Shown in pieces: positions 43,571-52,268 of a DNA stretch of 64,000 nt. The translations under genes were made by a program, and so were the position numbers. The notes under the pieces were generated by a model, which had not been told where the DNA came from, did no database searches, and saw only the letters and a list, made by a program, of their open reading frames with translations. This DNA is from Streptomyces polyasparticus. GTDB taxonomy: Bacteria; Actinomycetota; Actinomycetes; Streptomycetales; Streptomycetaceae. Within the stretch, counting starts at the first letter, position 1. The number at the start of each line of letters is the position of its first letter. The DNA lies in the NCBI RefSeq assembly GCF_014493765.1, contig NZ_JACTVJ010000002.1, positions 243,338 through 307,337 of the forward strand, given 5' to 3'.

Positions 43571-45047
43571 CACTCCGGACGCCTCTGTCCGCGTCCGTTT
43601 CTGTCCCTCGCCGACCGGCAACCCGCACGTGGGTCTGGTCCGCACCGCCCTGTTCAACTGGGCCTTCGCCCGGCACAACGGCGGCACCATGGTCTTCCGT
43701 ATCGAGGACACCGACGCCGCGCGCGACTCCGAGGAGTCGTACGAGCAGCTCCTCGACTCGATGCGCTGGCTCGGCCTGACCTGGGACGAGGGCCCGGAAG
43801 TGGGCGGCCCGCACGCCCCCTACCGCCAGTCGCAGCGGATGGACATCTACAGGGACGTCGCCGAGAAGCTGCAGGCCGCCGGCTACGCGTACCCCTGCTA
43901 CTGCACCACCGAAGAGCTGGACGCCCGCCGCGAGGCCGCCCGCGCCGCCGGCAAGCCCTCCGGTTACGACGGCCAGTGCCGCACGCTCACGGACGAGCAG
44001 AAGCAGGCGTACGAGGCCGAGGGTCGGAGCCACATCGTGCGCTTCCGCATGCCCGACGAGGCCACCACCTTCACCGACCTGGTGCGCGGTGAGATCACCG
44101 TCCAGCCGGAGAACCTCAGCGACTACGGCATCCTGCGCGCCAACGGTGCCCCGCTCTACACGCTCGTCAACCCGATCGACGACGCCCTGATGGAGATCAC
44201 CCACGTCCTGCGCGGCGAGGACCTGCTCTCCTCCACCCCGCGCCAGATCGCCCTGTACAAGGCGCTGATCGAGCTGGGCGTCGCCAAGACGATCCCGGCC
44301 TTCGGCCACCTCCCGTACGTCATGGGCGAGGGCAACAAGAAGCTCTCCAAGCGCGACCCGCAGGCCAGCCTCAACCTGTACCGCGAGCGCGGCTTCCTGC
44401 CCGAGGGCCTGCTCAACTACCTGTCCCTCCTGGGCTGGTCCTTCTCGGCCGACCAGGACGTTTTCTCGGTCCAGGACCTGATCGAGAAGTTCGACATCGC
44501 GGACGTCAACGCGAACCCGGCCCGCTTCGACCTCAAGAAGGCCGAGGCGATCAACGCCGACCACATTCGCATGCTCGACGTGAAGGCCTTCACGGCCGCC
44601 TGTGAGCCCTGGCTGAAGGCCCCGCACGCCAACTGGGCGCCCGAGGACTTCGACCAGGCCAAGTGGGAGGCCATCGCCCCGCACGCCCAGACCCGCGTGC
44701 AGGTCCTCTCGGACATCACGGCCAACGTCGACTTCCTGTTCCTCAAGGAGCCGGTCGAGGACGAGGCCTCCTGGACCAAGGCGATGAAGGGCGACCCGGC
44801 CGCGCTGCTCACCACGGCCCGCGCGAAGCTCGACGCCGCCGACTGGTCGGACCCGGAGTCCCTCAAGAACGCGGTCCTGGCCGCCGGCGAGGAGCACGGC
44901 CTCAAGCTCGGCAAGGCCCAGGCCCCGGTCCGCGTCGCCGTCACCGGCCGCACGGTCGGTCTGCCGCTCTTCGAGTCCTTGGAGATCCTCGGCAAGGACG
45001 CCTCGCTGGCCCGTATCGACGCGGCCCTGGCGAAGCTCACCGCGTAA
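43563..45047 (+). CDS. gltX: Glutamyl-tRNA synthetase
   Basis: Attaches glutamate to tRNA-Glu. The 494-residue class-I synthetase has the HIGH-like motif PSPTGNPHVG and the KMSKS-like motif KKLSKRD, with the GluRS insert FRIEDTDAARDSEES. In bacteria lacking GlnRS it also charges tRNA-Gln, later amidated by GatCAB; this is expected in Streptomyces. It starts at GTG 43563, overlapping the FAH gene. Its last eight codons and stop are duplicated directly downstream. Five tRNA-Glu/Gln genes lie 0.9 kb downstream. Confidence 0.97.
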   Translation: MANTPDASVRVRFCPSPTGNPHVGLVRTALFNWAFARHNGGTMVFRIEDTDAARDSEESYEQLLDSMRWLGLTWDEGPEVGGPHAPYRQSQRMDIYRDVAEKLQAAGYAYPCYCTTEELDARREAARAAGKPSGYDGQCRTLTDEQKQAYEAEGRSHIVRFRMPDEATTFTDLVRGEITVQPENLSDYGILRANGAPLYTLVNPIDDALMEITHVLRGEDLLSSTPRQIALYKALIELGVAKTIPAFGHLPYVMGEGNKKLSKRDPQASLNLYRERGFLPEGLLNYLSLLGWSFSADQDVFSVQDLIEKFDIADVNANPARFDLKKAEAINADHIRMLDVKAFTAACEPWLKAPHANWAPEDFDQAKWEAIAPHAQTRVQVLSDITANVDFLFLKEPVEDEASWTKAMKGDPAALLTTARAKLDAADWSDPESLKNAVLAAGEEHGLKLGKAQAPVRVAVTGRTVGLPLFESLEILGKDASLARIDAALAKLTA

Positions 45048-45074
45048 GCCGCCCTGGCGGAGCTCGCCGCGTAA
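45021..45074 (+). repeat. Tandem duplication of the gltX 3' end
   Basis: Bases 45021-45047 (last eight codons and TAA of gltX) are repeated at 45048-45074 with three substitutions. The second copy is in frame and would read AALAELAA-stop. It is either a recent local duplication or the relic of a stop codon gained early. Confidence 0.85.
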
Positions 45075-45115
45075 AGCGCATCGCGTACGGCAGGCCGCAT
45101 AAGCGATAGGTCGCC

Positions 45116-45152
45116 AAAAGGCCCGGAAACCATCACGGTCTCCGGGCCTTTT
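45116..45152 (+). terminator. Terminator after gltX
   Basis: AAAAGGCCCGGA and TCCGGGCCTTTT form a 12-base perfect stem ending in four T. Confidence 0.85.
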
Positions 45153-45192
45153 CGCATACGTTCGAATCCCTGCCACCGAGGACGGGAGCCCG

Positions 45193-45891
45193 ATGCTCAA
45201 GGCCATCGTCTGGGACATCGACGACACGATCTTCGACTACGCCTCGGCCGACACCGTCGGCCTGCAGGCCCATCTCGCGGCCGAGGGCCTGACCACCCGC
45301 ACCCTGGACGACTGGAAGCGGATCACCCGCGAGCACTGGAGGCGTTTCGAAGAGGGCCTGGTGGACTTCCAGGGGCAGCGGCGCGACCGTGCGCGCGACT
45401 TCACCGGACAGGCACTCTCCGACGCCGAGGCCGACGCGTGGTTCGAGCGTTACCTCCATCACTTCAAGTCGGCCTGGGCTCTCTTCCCCGACACGATCCC
45501 CGCGCTCGACGCCCTCGCCGGCACCTACCGGCACGGCATCCTGTCCAACTCCTCGCTCGTCAACCAGGACCACAAGCTCCGCACCCTCGGCGTACGCGAC
45601 CGCTTCGAGGCCGTCCTGTGCGCGGCCGAACTGGGCGTCGCCAAGCCCGAGGCGGCCGCCTTCCACGCGGCCTGTGACGCCCTGGGGCTCGCACCGCACG
45701 AGGTGGCGTACGTGGGGGACCAGCCCGACACGGACGCGCGCGGAGCGGTCGAGGCGGGCCTGACCGGCATCTGGCTGGATCGCACCGGACTGGGCGGCCG
45801 GCCCGAACTCGTCCGCATCACCGGCCTCGACCAGCTCCCGGCCGTGCTCGCGGGCAATACCCGTTTTGGAGCGCCGGACTCCTTCGGGTAA
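45193..45891 (+). CDS. HAD-superfamily hydrolase
   Basis: 232 residues. The HAD motifs are in order: IVWDIDDTIFDY (nucleophile and acid/base Asp), GILSNSS, the Lys in LGVAKPEAAAFHAA, and YVGDQPDTDARGA. The helical cap is of the C1 type, as in small-molecule phosphatases and haloacid dehalogenases. The substrate is not clear. ATG 45193 has GGGAG just upstream. The gene is preceded by the gltX terminator and followed by the tRNA cluster. Confidence 0.9.
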   Translation: MLKAIVWDIDDTIFDYASADTVGLQAHLAAEGLTTRTLDDWKRITREHWRRFEEGLVDFQGQRRDRARDFTGQALSDAEADAWFERYLHHFKSAWALFPDTIPALDALAGTYRHGILSNSSLVNQDHKLRTLGVRDRFEAVLCAAELGVAKPEAAAFHAACDALGLAPHEVAYVGDQPDTDARGAVEAGLTGIWLDRTGLGGRPELVRITGLDQLPAVLAGNTRFGAPDSFG

Positions 45892-45977
45892 TGTTCTTCC
45901 TGCGCCGCTCGCAGGGGGAAAGCCCGGCGGGAGACGCACACCACAGAACAAGATCCCTTACGGGGGTTGCGTTTTGT

Positions 45978-46049
45978 TGGCCTATGGTGTAATTGGCAGC
46001 ACGACGGTTTCTGGTTCCGTTAGTCTTGGTTCGAGTCCAGGTAGGCCAG
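45978..46049 (+). tRNA. tRNA-Gln (CTG)
   Basis: 72 bases. The acceptor stem TGGCCTA pairs with TAGGCCA, discriminator G; the anticodon loop TTCTGGT gives anticodon CTG; the T-arm has GGTTCGAGTCC. CCA is not encoded. First of five tRNA genes. Confidence 0.93.
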
Positions 46050-46091
46050 CTCGCAGAGCTCATCTGCAACCCGCGGATCTTGATCCGCAAG

Positions 46092-46164
46092 GCCCCCGTT
46101 GTGTAGCGGCCTAGCACGCCGCCCTCTCAAGGCGGTAGCGCCGGTTCGAATCCGGTCGGGGGTA
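46092..46164 (+). tRNA. tRNA-Glu (CTC), copy 1
   Basis: 73 bases from GCCCCCG to CGGGGGT plus discriminator A; anticodon CTC in CCCTCTCAAGG; T-arm GGTTCGAATCC. The first pair is G-U. It is identical to the copies at 46227 and 46416. Confidence 0.95.
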
Positions 46165-46226
46165 CAGATCCTTCCCGTGAGGACAGTGTGGGTAGCTCCC
46201 CCTGATCTCAATGCAGGATCGCTAGG

Positions 46227-46299
46227 GCCCCCGTTGTGTAGCGGCCTAGCACGCCGCCCTCTCAAGGCGGTAGCGCCGGTTCGAATCCGGTCGGGGGTA
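46227..46299 (+). tRNA. tRNA-Glu (CTC), copy 2
   Basis: Identical 73-base copy of the tRNA-Glu at 46092. Confidence 0.95.
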
Positions 46300-46321
46300 C
46301 TCAGGTGGTCTAGACCACCAG

Positions 46322-46393
46322 TGGGCTATGGTGTAATTGGCAACACGAAGGTTTCTGGTTCCTTTGTTCTAGGTTCGAGTCCTGGTAGCCCAG
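46322..46393 (+). tRNA. tRNA-Gln (CTG), second form
   Basis: 72 bases. The acceptor stem TGGGCTA pairs with TAGCCCA; anticodon CTG. It differs from the first tRNA-Gln in acceptor, D-arm, anticodon stem and T stem, with paired changes keeping the stems. Confidence 0.93.
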
Positions 46394-46415
46394 CGCAGTA
46401 ACTGCAGTATCGCAA

Positions 46416-46488
46416 GCCCCCGTTGTGTAGCGGCCTAGCACGCCGCCCTCTCAAGGCGGTAGCGCCGGTTCGAATCCGGTCGGGGGTA
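46416..46488 (+). tRNA. tRNA-Glu (CTC), copy 3
   Basis: Identical 73-base copy of the tRNA-Glu at 46092; last of the cluster. Confidence 0.95.
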
Positions 46489-46497
46489 CGCAATGAG

Positions 46498-46531
46498 AAA
46501 AGGCTCCTTTCCTCCGGGAAGGGAGCCTTTT
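46498..46531. terminator. Terminator after the tRNA cluster
   Basis: AAAAGGCTCC(C)TTCC and GGAAGGGAGCCTTTT form a strong stem with a TCCG loop and T-rich 3' side (TTTTCCTTTT). It also faces the convergent MerR gene. Confidence 0.85.
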
Positions 46532-46553
46532 CCTTTTGGGCTTGTTCTTCGCT

Positions 46554-47198
46554 TTACTCCGTATTCATAAAGCGGCGCCCCGATTCATCCGTTTCCGCGA
46601 GCCGGCGCAGGCTGAGCAGCACGGGCTCGTAGAGCACCGTGAGCGCGACGGCCGCCTCCACCCGCTCCTCCTCGGGGAAGCGCGCCACCAAGTCCAGCTC
46701 CGTCACCGACAGTTGGGACACCGCGCGGGCGTACGGCAGCAACTCCTCGACCCCGCATGGGTATCCGAGCCGGGTCAGCGCCGCCACCGCCGTCACCAGC
46801 GTGCCGTACGCCGGTGAACTCGGCCCGGAACCACGGGAGTCGTCCCAGTCGAGCCGGTCGAGGAGCTTCGCCACCTCGTGTCGCGCGCGCTCGGTAGCCG
46901 GATCGTCCTCGACGGGTAGCGGCGCGTGGGGGAGTGCCTCGACCGCGACGCCGATCCGGCTGTGCTGGTCGAGGGATTCGTCGCCGAGCGCGGAGAGCAC
47001 CTCGCGGGTCGTGCTCACCGGGACCCGGCCCACCTGGATCAGCGCACGCACCAGCCGCAGCCGGCGCAGATGCTCCTCGCCGTACTCGGCCTGCGTGGCC
47101 GTGACCCGGCGGCCCGGCTGGAGCAGCCCCTCGCGCAGGTAGTACTTGATCGTGGCCGTCGAGACGCCGCTGCGCTCGCTCAGCTCCGCGAGTTTCAT
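46554..47198 (-). CDS. MerR-family transcriptional regulator
   Basis: 214 residues. The MerR DNA-binding domain is at the N-terminus (MKLAELSERSGVSTATIKYY, LREGLLQPGR), followed by a helical effector region without an obvious metal-binding Cys motif, so it probably senses an organic ligand or protein signal. It is divergent from the DUF4188 gene at 47280, with overlapping inverted repeats between them; that gene is the likely target. Confidence 0.92.
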   Translation of the reverse strand: MKLAELSERSGVSTATIKYYLREGLLQPGRRVTATQAEYGEEHLRRLRLVRALIQVGRVPVSTTREVLSALGDESLDQHSRIGVAVEALPHAPLPVEDDPATERARHEVAKLLDRLDWDDSRGSGPSSPAYGTLVTAVAALTRLGYPCGVEELLPYARAVSQLSVTELDLVARFPEEERVEAAVALTVLYEPVLLSLRRLAETDESGRRFMNTE

Positions 47199-47227
47199 TC
47201 CCCTTGCGCCTTCCGTTGGAGAGTGCG

Positions 47228-47257
47228 ACTATCTAAACATGGATAGTGGCGCTATCC
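47228..47257. promoter_or_regulatory. Candidate MerR operator
   Basis: Two overlapping inverted repeats share a half site: ACTATC-TAAACATG-GATAGT (47228-47247) and GGATAG-TGGCG-CTATCC (47241-47257). They lie between the divergent MerR and DUF4188 starts. On the minus strand TTGGAT and TAGATA are spaced by 18 bases across the site, a possible merR promoter. Confidence 0.6.
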
Positions 47258-47279
47258 AATGAGTGGGAAGGGGAGCCCC

Positions 47280-47765
47280 ATGAGCACCGAAGTGATCGCC
47301 GAGCGCAGGGTCGCCGCCGCCGAGGGCGATGTCGTCGTCTTCCTCATCGGGATGCGGATCAACAAGCTGCGCAAGGTGCGGAGTTGGCTGCCGGTGTTCC
47401 TCGCCATGCCGAAGATGCTGCGCGAGCTGTCCGAGGACAAGGAGTCCGGGCTGCTCGGCTACCGGCTGATGCTCGGCGGGCCGCGGCTCTTCACGGTCGT
47501 GCAGTACTGGGAGTCGAAGGAGAAGCTCCTCGAGTACGCCAAGGACACCGGCAGGAAGCACCGGCCGGCGTGGACCGCGTACAACCGCAGCGCGCGCAAC
47601 GCCGGTGCTGCGGCGGGCATTTGGCACGAGACGTATCTGGTGCCCGCGGGCCGCTACGAGAACATCTACGTGAACATGCCGGAGTTCGGACTCGGGGCCG
47701 CATACGGCACTCAGCCGGTCGGCCGTCGCGGAGACCGCGCGGCCGACCGGCTGAAGGTGGCGTAA
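47280..47765 (+). CDS. DUF4188-family protein
   Basis: 161 residues of the DUF4188 family, related to ferredoxin-like heme-degrading or monooxygenase folds (VVVFLIGMRINKLRKVRSWL, MLGGPRLFTVVQYWESKEKL, IWHETYLVPAGRYENIYVNM). No cofactor motif is certain and the reaction is unknown. ATG 47280 follows GGGGAG. It is paired with a divergent MerR regulator. Confidence 0.88.
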   Translation: MSTEVIAERRVAAAEGDVVVFLIGMRINKLRKVRSWLPVFLAMPKMLRELSEDKESGLLGYRLMLGGPRLFTVVQYWESKEKLLEYAKDTGRKHRPAWTAYNRSARNAGAAAGIWHETYLVPAGRYENIYVNMPEFGLGAAYGTQPVGRRGDRAADRLKVA

Positions 47766-47835
47766 GGGTTTTTCGTCTGTCGAGTTCGTACGGGAAGCAG
47801 GGGCGCCCCATGGACGGTGGGGCGCCGACTCGGAG

Positions 47836-47861
47836 GGTCCGCCGCGGCGTTGAGGCGGACC
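47836..47861. terminator. Terminator between convergent DUF4188 and ndgR genes
   Basis: GGTCCGCC and GGCGGACC pair around a 10-base loop, between genes ending at 47765 (plus) and 47884 (minus). Confidence 0.65.
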
Positions 47862-47883
47862 TTCCTCGCGTAGGGGAGCGGAC

Positions 47884-48600
47884 TCAGCCCGAGCGGCGCA
47901 GCGCTTCGGAGAGCCGGGCGGCCGCGTCGATGACGGCCTGGGCGTGCATACGGCCCGGGTGGCGGGTCAGGCGCTCGATCGGTCCGGAGACCGAGACGGC
48001 TGCGACCACGCGGTTGGACGGGCCGCGCACCGGCGCCGAGACCGAGGCCACGCCCGGCTCGCGCTCGCCGATCGACTGGGCCCAGCCCCGGCGGCGTACG
48101 CCGGAGAGCGCCGTGGCCGTGAAGCGGGCGCCCTGGAGGCCGCGGTGCAGGCGCTCGGGCTCCTCCCAGGCCATCAGGATCTGGGCCGAGGAGCCGGCCT
48201 TCATGGTGAGCGTGGAGCCGACCGGGACGGTGTCCCGCAGGCCGGACAGACGCTCGGCCGCGGCGACACAGATGCGCATGTCGCCCTGGCGGCGGTAGAG
48301 CTGGGCGCTCTCGCCCGTCACGTCCCGCAGGTGCGTGAGCACCGGGCCCGCCGTCGCGAGCAGACGGTCCTCGCCGGCCGCGGCCGCGAGCTCGGAGAGC
48401 CGGGGGCCGAGAATGAAACGGCCCTGCATGTCACGCGCCACCATGCGGTGGTGCTCAAGGGCCACGGCAAGGCGGTGTGCCGTGGGTCGTGCCAGTCCGG
48501 TGGCCGCGACCAGCCCTGCCAGGGTGGCCGGACCGGACTCCAGAGCGCTCAAGACCAGAGCCGCCTTGTCGAGAACGCCGACGCCGCTAGAGTTGTCCAT
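47884..48600 (-). CDS. ndgR: IclR-family regulator NdgR
   Basis: 238 residues, beginning MDNSSGVGVLDKAALVLSAL, with the IclR helix-turn-helix (ATLAGLVAATGLARPTAHRL) and the IclR effector domain (SGLRDTVPVGSTLTMKAGSS). Sequence start, length and place next to leuCD match NdgR/AreB, which regulates leucine synthesis and amino-acid-dependent growth in Streptomyces. ATG 48600 was preferred over a start 21 bases upstream on family length. It is divergent from leuC; a perfect inverted repeat lies between them. Confidence 0.94.
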   Translation of the reverse strand: MDNSSGVGVLDKAALVLSALESGPATLAGLVAATGLARPTAHRLAVALEHHRMVARDMQGRFILGPRLSELAAAAGEDRLLATAGPVLTHLRDVTGESAQLYRRQGDMRICVAAAERLSGLRDTVPVGSTLTMKAGSSAQILMAWEEPERLHRGLQGARFTATALSGVRRRGWAQSIGEREPGVASVSAPVRGPSNRVVAAVSVSGPIERLTRHPGRMHAQAVIDAAARLSEALRRSG

Positions 48601-48631
48601 GCGTCGATATTCGCGTCTCACTCTGTGAAAC

Positions 48632-48658
48632 GCAAGTTCAATTTTTCCGGGAACTTGC
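48632..48658. promoter_or_regulatory. Candidate NdgR operator between ndgR and leuC
   Basis: GCAAGTTC and GAACTTGC form a perfect 8-base inverted repeat with an 11-base AT-rich spacer (AATTTTTCCGG), 31-58 bases upstream of the ndgR start. The place suits autoregulation, and IclR proteins bind such sites. Confidence 0.6.
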
Positions 48659-48796
48659 CACCCTGTACGGACGACGGCCCGCGGTCACTCAGGACTCGGC
48701 GGGTCAGACGGCCGACGTCCGGTACGTGGGGAACGGACGTAGCCGTCATACATCTCTAGTTGAGCCGGGCGCACACCGCCGGCCGGAGGGAAAGCG

Positions 48797-50230
48797 ATGG
48801 GTAGGACACTCGCGGAGAAGGTCTGGGACGACCACGTCGTCCGGCGCGCCGAGGGCGAGCCCGACCTCCTCTACATCGATCTGCACCTGCTGCACGAGGT
48901 GACCAGCCCGCAGGCCTTCGACGGCCTGCGCAAGAGCGGCCGCCAGGTGCGCAGGCTCGACCTCACCATCGCCACCGAGGACCACAACACCCCCACCCTC
49001 GACATCGACAAGCCGATCGCCGACCCGGTCTCGCGCGCCCAGCTGGAGACGCTGCGCAAGAACTGCGCGGACTTCGGCGTACGGCTGCACTCGCTCGGCG
49101 ACGTCGAGCAGGGCGTCGTCCACGTGGTGGGACCGCAGCTGGGTCTGACCCAGCCGGGCACCACCGTGGTCTGCGGCGACTCGCACACCTCCACCCACGG
49201 TGCCTTCGGCGCCCTGGCGTTCGGCATCGGCACCTCGCAGGTCGAGCACGTACTCGCCACGCAGACGCTGCCGCTGGCCCGCCCGAAGACGATGGCCATC
49301 ACGGTCGAGGGCGACGAACTGCCCGAGGGCGTCACGGCGAAGGACCTGATCCTGGCCATCATCGCCAGGATCGGCACCGGCGGCGGCCAGGGCTACATCC
49401 TCGAATACCGCGGCCCCGCCATCGAGAAGCTCTCGATGGAAGCCCGCATGACCATCTGCAACATGTCGATCGAGGCCGGCGCCCGCGCGGGCATGATCGC
49501 CCCCGACGAGACCACCTTCGAGTACATCAAGGGCCGCGACCACGCCCCGAAGGGCGAGGACTGGGACGCCGCCGTGGCGTACTGGAAGACCCTGAAGACC
49601 GACGAGGACGCGGAATTCGACGCCGAGGTCGTCATCAAGGCGGAGGAACTGGCCCCGTTCGTCACCTGGGGCACCAACCCCGGCCAGGGTGCCCCCCTGT
49701 CGGCCAGCGTCCCCGACCCTGCTTCGTACGAAGACGCTTCGGAGCGCCTGGCGGCCGAGAAGGCCCTGGAGTACATGGGTCTTGAGGCCGGCCAGCCGCT
49801 GCGCGACATCAAGGTCGACACCGTCTTCGTCGGCTCCTGCACCAACGGCCGTATCGAGGACCTGCGCGCGGCCGCCGCGATCGTCGAAGGCCGCAAAATC
49901 GCCGACGGCGTACGGATGCTGGTCGTGCCCGGCTCCGCTCGCGTGGGCCTGCAGGCCGTATCCGAGGGCCTGGACAAGGTCTTCAAGGAGGCCGGCGCCG
50001 AATGGCGGCACGCGGGCTGCTCGATGTGTCTGGGCATGAACCCCGACCAACTCGCCCCCGGCGAGCGCTCCGCGTCCACCTCCAACCGCAACTTCGAAGG
50101 CCGGCAGGGCAAGGGCGGCCGCACCCACCTGGTCTCGCCCCAGGTCGCCGCCGCCACCGCGGTACTGGGCCACTTGGCCTCGCCCGCCGACCTGTCCGAA
50201 GCCGACGCCCGTACGCCCGCTGGAGTCTGA
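48797..50230 (+). CDS. leuC: 3-isopropylmalate dehydratase large subunit
   Basis: Isomerises 2-isopropylmalate to 3-isopropylmalate, with LeuD. The 477-residue aconitase-family protein has the three iron-sulfur cysteines: Cys348 in VGSCTNGR and Cys408/Cys411 in GCSMCLGMN. The N-terminus ([15 protein letters not shown]) and [20 protein letters not shown] are typical. ATG 48797 follows GGAGGG. leuD starts 6 bases after its stop; both are presumably under NdgR. Confidence 0.97.
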   Translation: MGRTLAEKVWDDHVVRRAEGEPDLLYIDLHLLHEVTSPQAFDGLRKSGRQVRRLDLTIATEDHNTPTLDIDKPIADPVSRAQLETLRKNCADFGVRLHSLGDVEQGVVHVVGPQLGLTQPGTTVVCGDSHTSTHGAFGALAFGIGTSQVEHVLATQTLPLARPKTMAITVEGDELPEGVTAKDLILAIIARIGTGGGQGYILEYRGPAIEKLSMEARMTICNMSIEAGARAGMIAPDETTFEYIKGRDHAPKGEDWDAAVAYWKTLKTDEDAEFDAEVVIKAEELAPFVTWGTNPGQGAPLSASVPDPASYEDASERLAAEKALEYMGLEAGQPLRDIKVDTVFVGSCTNGRIEDLRAAAAIVEGRKIADGVRMLVVPGSARVGLQAVSEGLDKVFKEAGAEWRHAGCSMCLGMNPDQLAPGERSASTSNRNFEGRQGKGGRTHLVSPQVAAATAVLGHLASPADLSEADARTPAGV

Positions 50231-50236
50231 TCAGCC

Positions 50237-50830
50237 ATGGAAGCATTCACCACGCACACCGGCCGGGCCGTGCCGCTGCGCCGCAGCAACGTCGACACCG
50301 ACCAGATCATCCCCGCCCACTGGCTCAAGAAGGTGACCAGGGACGGCTTCGAGGACGGCCTGTTCGAGGCCTGGCGCAAGGACCCGGAGTTCATCCTCAA
50401 CAAGGAGGAGCGCGTGGGCGCCACGGTCCTGGTCGCCGGACCCGACTTCGGCACCGGATCCTCCCGTGAACACGCCGTCTGGGCCCTGCAGAACTACGGC
50501 TTCAAGACGGTCATCTCCTCCCGCTTCGCAGACATCTTCCGCGGCAACTCGCTGAAGAACGGCCTCCTGACCGTGGTGCTCGACCAGAAGGTCGTGGACG
50601 CGCTCTGGGAGCTCACCGAGCAGGACCCGACCGCCGAAATCACCGTCGACCTGCGGGAACGCCAGGTTCTCGCCGAGGGCATCACCGCCGACTTCGAGTT
50701 GGACGAGAACGCCCGCTGGCGGCTCCTGAACGGCCTGGACGACATCTCCATCACCCTGCAGAACGAGGGCGACATCGCGGCGTACGAGGCGGACCGCCCC
50801 GCCTACAAGCCGCGCACCGTCCAGGTGTGA
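50237..50830 (+). CDS. leuD: 3-isopropylmalate dehydratase small subunit
   Basis: 197 residues, the swivel domain that completes the LeuC active site. Typical segments are [39 protein letters not shown] and [14 protein letters not shown] lies about 10 bases before ATG 50237. It is the last gene of the leuCD operon, followed by a strong hairpin. Confidence 0.96.
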   Translation: MEAFTTHTGRAVPLRRSNVDTDQIIPAHWLKKVTRDGFEDGLFEAWRKDPEFILNKEERVGATVLVAGPDFGTGSSREHAVWALQNYGFKTVISSRFADIFRGNSLKNGLLTVVLDQKVVDALWELTEQDPTAEITVDLRERQVLAEGITADFELDENARWRLLNGLDDISITLQNEGDIAAYEADRPAYKPRTVQV

Positions 50831-50864
50831 TGCGCCATTCGGGCAAGTGAGCCCGGCAACTTTT

Positions 50865-50898
50865 CCGAACCGCGGTCTGCGTGCAGGCCGCGGTTCGG
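50865..50898 (+). terminator. Terminator after leuD
   Basis: CCGAACCGCGG and CCGCGGTTCGG form an 11-base perfect stem, followed by CGTTTT. Confidence 0.8.
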
Positions 50899-51081
50899 CG
50901 TTTTGGGCCCCGAGGGCGGCAAGTCCACCTGCACCAGGGCGAGTTGGCGCCCGCCGCCGTACGTGCCGAGGGCCCCGCGCGAGAGGCGACTTCAGGGGTG
51001 CGGCCGTCCCGAAATCCCCTTCTGCGCGGCACGCTGAGACCTCGTGAGGCGACAACTCAGGCCAGATGGCACAATCGGTGC

Positions 51082-51327
51082 ATGGAACGCGATCGCCAAC
51101 TCGAGCTCTACGGCGAGGTCGCGGACCAGCTGAAAGAGGCGCACCGCAAGGTGCGTGAACTGCAAGTACCGGAGAGCGTACGGATGGCGCTGACCCGGAA
51201 GCTGCTGGTCATTACGGCCGCGGCCAAACACGATCTCGCCGATGCGGCAAGACGCCTTGGGCAGTTCATGGATGAGCTGGACGCAAGGGCCTTATCCGAT
51301 GGCGGATCCACGGACGGAACTCCTTGA
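51082..51327 (+). CDS. Small helical protein of unknown function
   Basis: 81 residues, probably all helical and charged (MERDRQLELYGEVADQLKEA, VRMALTRKLLVITAAAKHDL), consistent with a small coiled-coil protein. I do not know its function; similar small proteins sit between leuD and hupS in Streptomyces. ATG 51082 has no Shine-Dalgarno; CACAAT ends six bases before it, as expected for a leaderless transcript. Confidence 0.75.
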   Translation: MERDRQLELYGEVADQLKEAHRKVRELQVPESVRMALTRKLLVITAAAKHDLADAARRLGQFMDELDARALSDGGSTDGTP

Positions 51328-51395
51328 AGCCCCCAGTTTGCTGCGGTTGAAGGCCCAGTTCGCTGCGGCACGTGGGTGATTCGCCCGTTTCGTGT

Positions 51396-51424
51396 TTGAT
51401 TTGCGGTATATATCTGCCTAACGT
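51396..51424 (+). promoter_or_regulatory. Promoter of the hupS-like gene
   Basis: TTGATT and TAACGT separated by 17 bases, about 52 bases before the GTG start. The spacer contains TATATAT, unusual in this DNA. Confidence 0.7.
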
Positions 51425-51475
51425 GCGAAAAAGCCAGAACAGATTCGTTCCGGCAATGTCTCCGAAGGGGAAGAC

Positions 51476-52150
51476 GTGAACAAGGCGCAGCTCGTAGAAG
51501 CGATTGCCGACAAGGTCGGTGGCCGTCAGCAGGCCTCCGACGCCGTCGACGCCGTACTGGACGCCATCGTCCGTGCCGTGGTCAACGGTGACCGCGTATC
51601 GGTCACGGGCTTCGGCTCGTTCGAGAAGGTCGACCGTCCGGCCCGTTACGCCCGCAACCCGCAGACGGGTGAGCGCGTGCGGGTCAAGAAGACCTCGGTG
51701 CCGCGCTTCCGCGCGGGCCAGGGCTTCAAGGACCTCGTGAGCGGCTCCAAGAAGCTCCCGAAGAACGACGTGGCGGTCAAGAAGGCGCCCAAGGGCAGCC
51801 TGTCCGGCGGCGCTTCCGCGACGGTCAAGAAGGCTGCGGCCAAGAAGGCCACCGCCAAGAAGACCACGGCGAAGAAGGCCACCCCCGCCAAGAAGACCGC
51901 GGCGAAGAAGACCACCGCGAAGAAGACGGTCGCCAAGAAGGCCACCGCCAAGAAGACGACGGCCAAGAAGACCGTCGCCAAGAAGGCGGCCACGGCCAAG
52001 AAGACCGTCGCCAAGAAGGCGGCTCCGGCCAAGAAGGCGACGGCGAAGAAGACCGCCCCCGCCAAGAAGGCCGTGGCGAAGAAGGCGCCCGCCAAGAAGT
52101 CGACGGCGCGCAAGACCACCGCCAAGAAGGCCACCGCCAGGAAGAAGTGA
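51476..52150 (+). CDS. hupS: Two-domain HU nucleoid protein with Lys/Ala-rich tail (HupS-like)
   Basis: 224 residues: an HU/IHF domain ([40 protein letters not shown], about residues 1-92) and a histone-H1-like tail of AKK, PAKK and TAKK repeats from about residue 118. HupS proteins compact the nucleoid, notably in spores, and the tail binds DNA. GTG 51476 follows AAGGGG. The tail is low complexity and may vary in length between strains. Confidence 0.95.
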   Translation: MNKAQLVEAIADKVGGRQQASDAVDAVLDAIVRAVVNGDRVSVTGFGSFEKVDRPARYARNPQTGERVRVKKTSVPRFRAGQGFKDLVSGSKKLPKNDVAVKKAPKGSLSGGASATVKKAAAKKATAKKTTAKKATPAKKTAAKKTTAKKTVAKKATAKKTTAKKTVAKKAATAKKTVAKKAAPAKKATAKKTAPAKKAVAKKAPAKKSTARKTTAKKATARKK

Positions 52151-52204
52151 CGAGCGGCGGCGCAGCTGGATGCCGCCGCCCTCTGCAGGGCTCACTCACG
52201 CGCC

Positions 52205-52236
52205 GGGCCGGTTCCCCTCCAAGGGGGGACCGGCCC
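52205..52236 (+). terminator. Terminator after hupS
   Basis: GGGCCGGT-CCCCTCC and GGGGGGACCGGCCC form a long stem with an AA loop, 55 bases after the hupS stop. Confidence 0.8.
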
Positions 52237-52268
52237 GCGGTGCGTTCGCGGGCCGATACGCTGCGGGC

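Noticed and set aside
45155-45180. tRNA-like 3' end (GTTCGAATCCCTGCC) upstream of the HAD gene
   Set aside because: The flanking bases cannot form the T stem or an acceptor stem, so it is neither a tRNA nor a clear attachment-site remnant.
45978-46531. Integrated element at the tRNA cluster
   Set aside because: No integrase, excisionase or repeated tRNA 3' end flanks the cluster; the three tRNA-Glu copies are complete genes.
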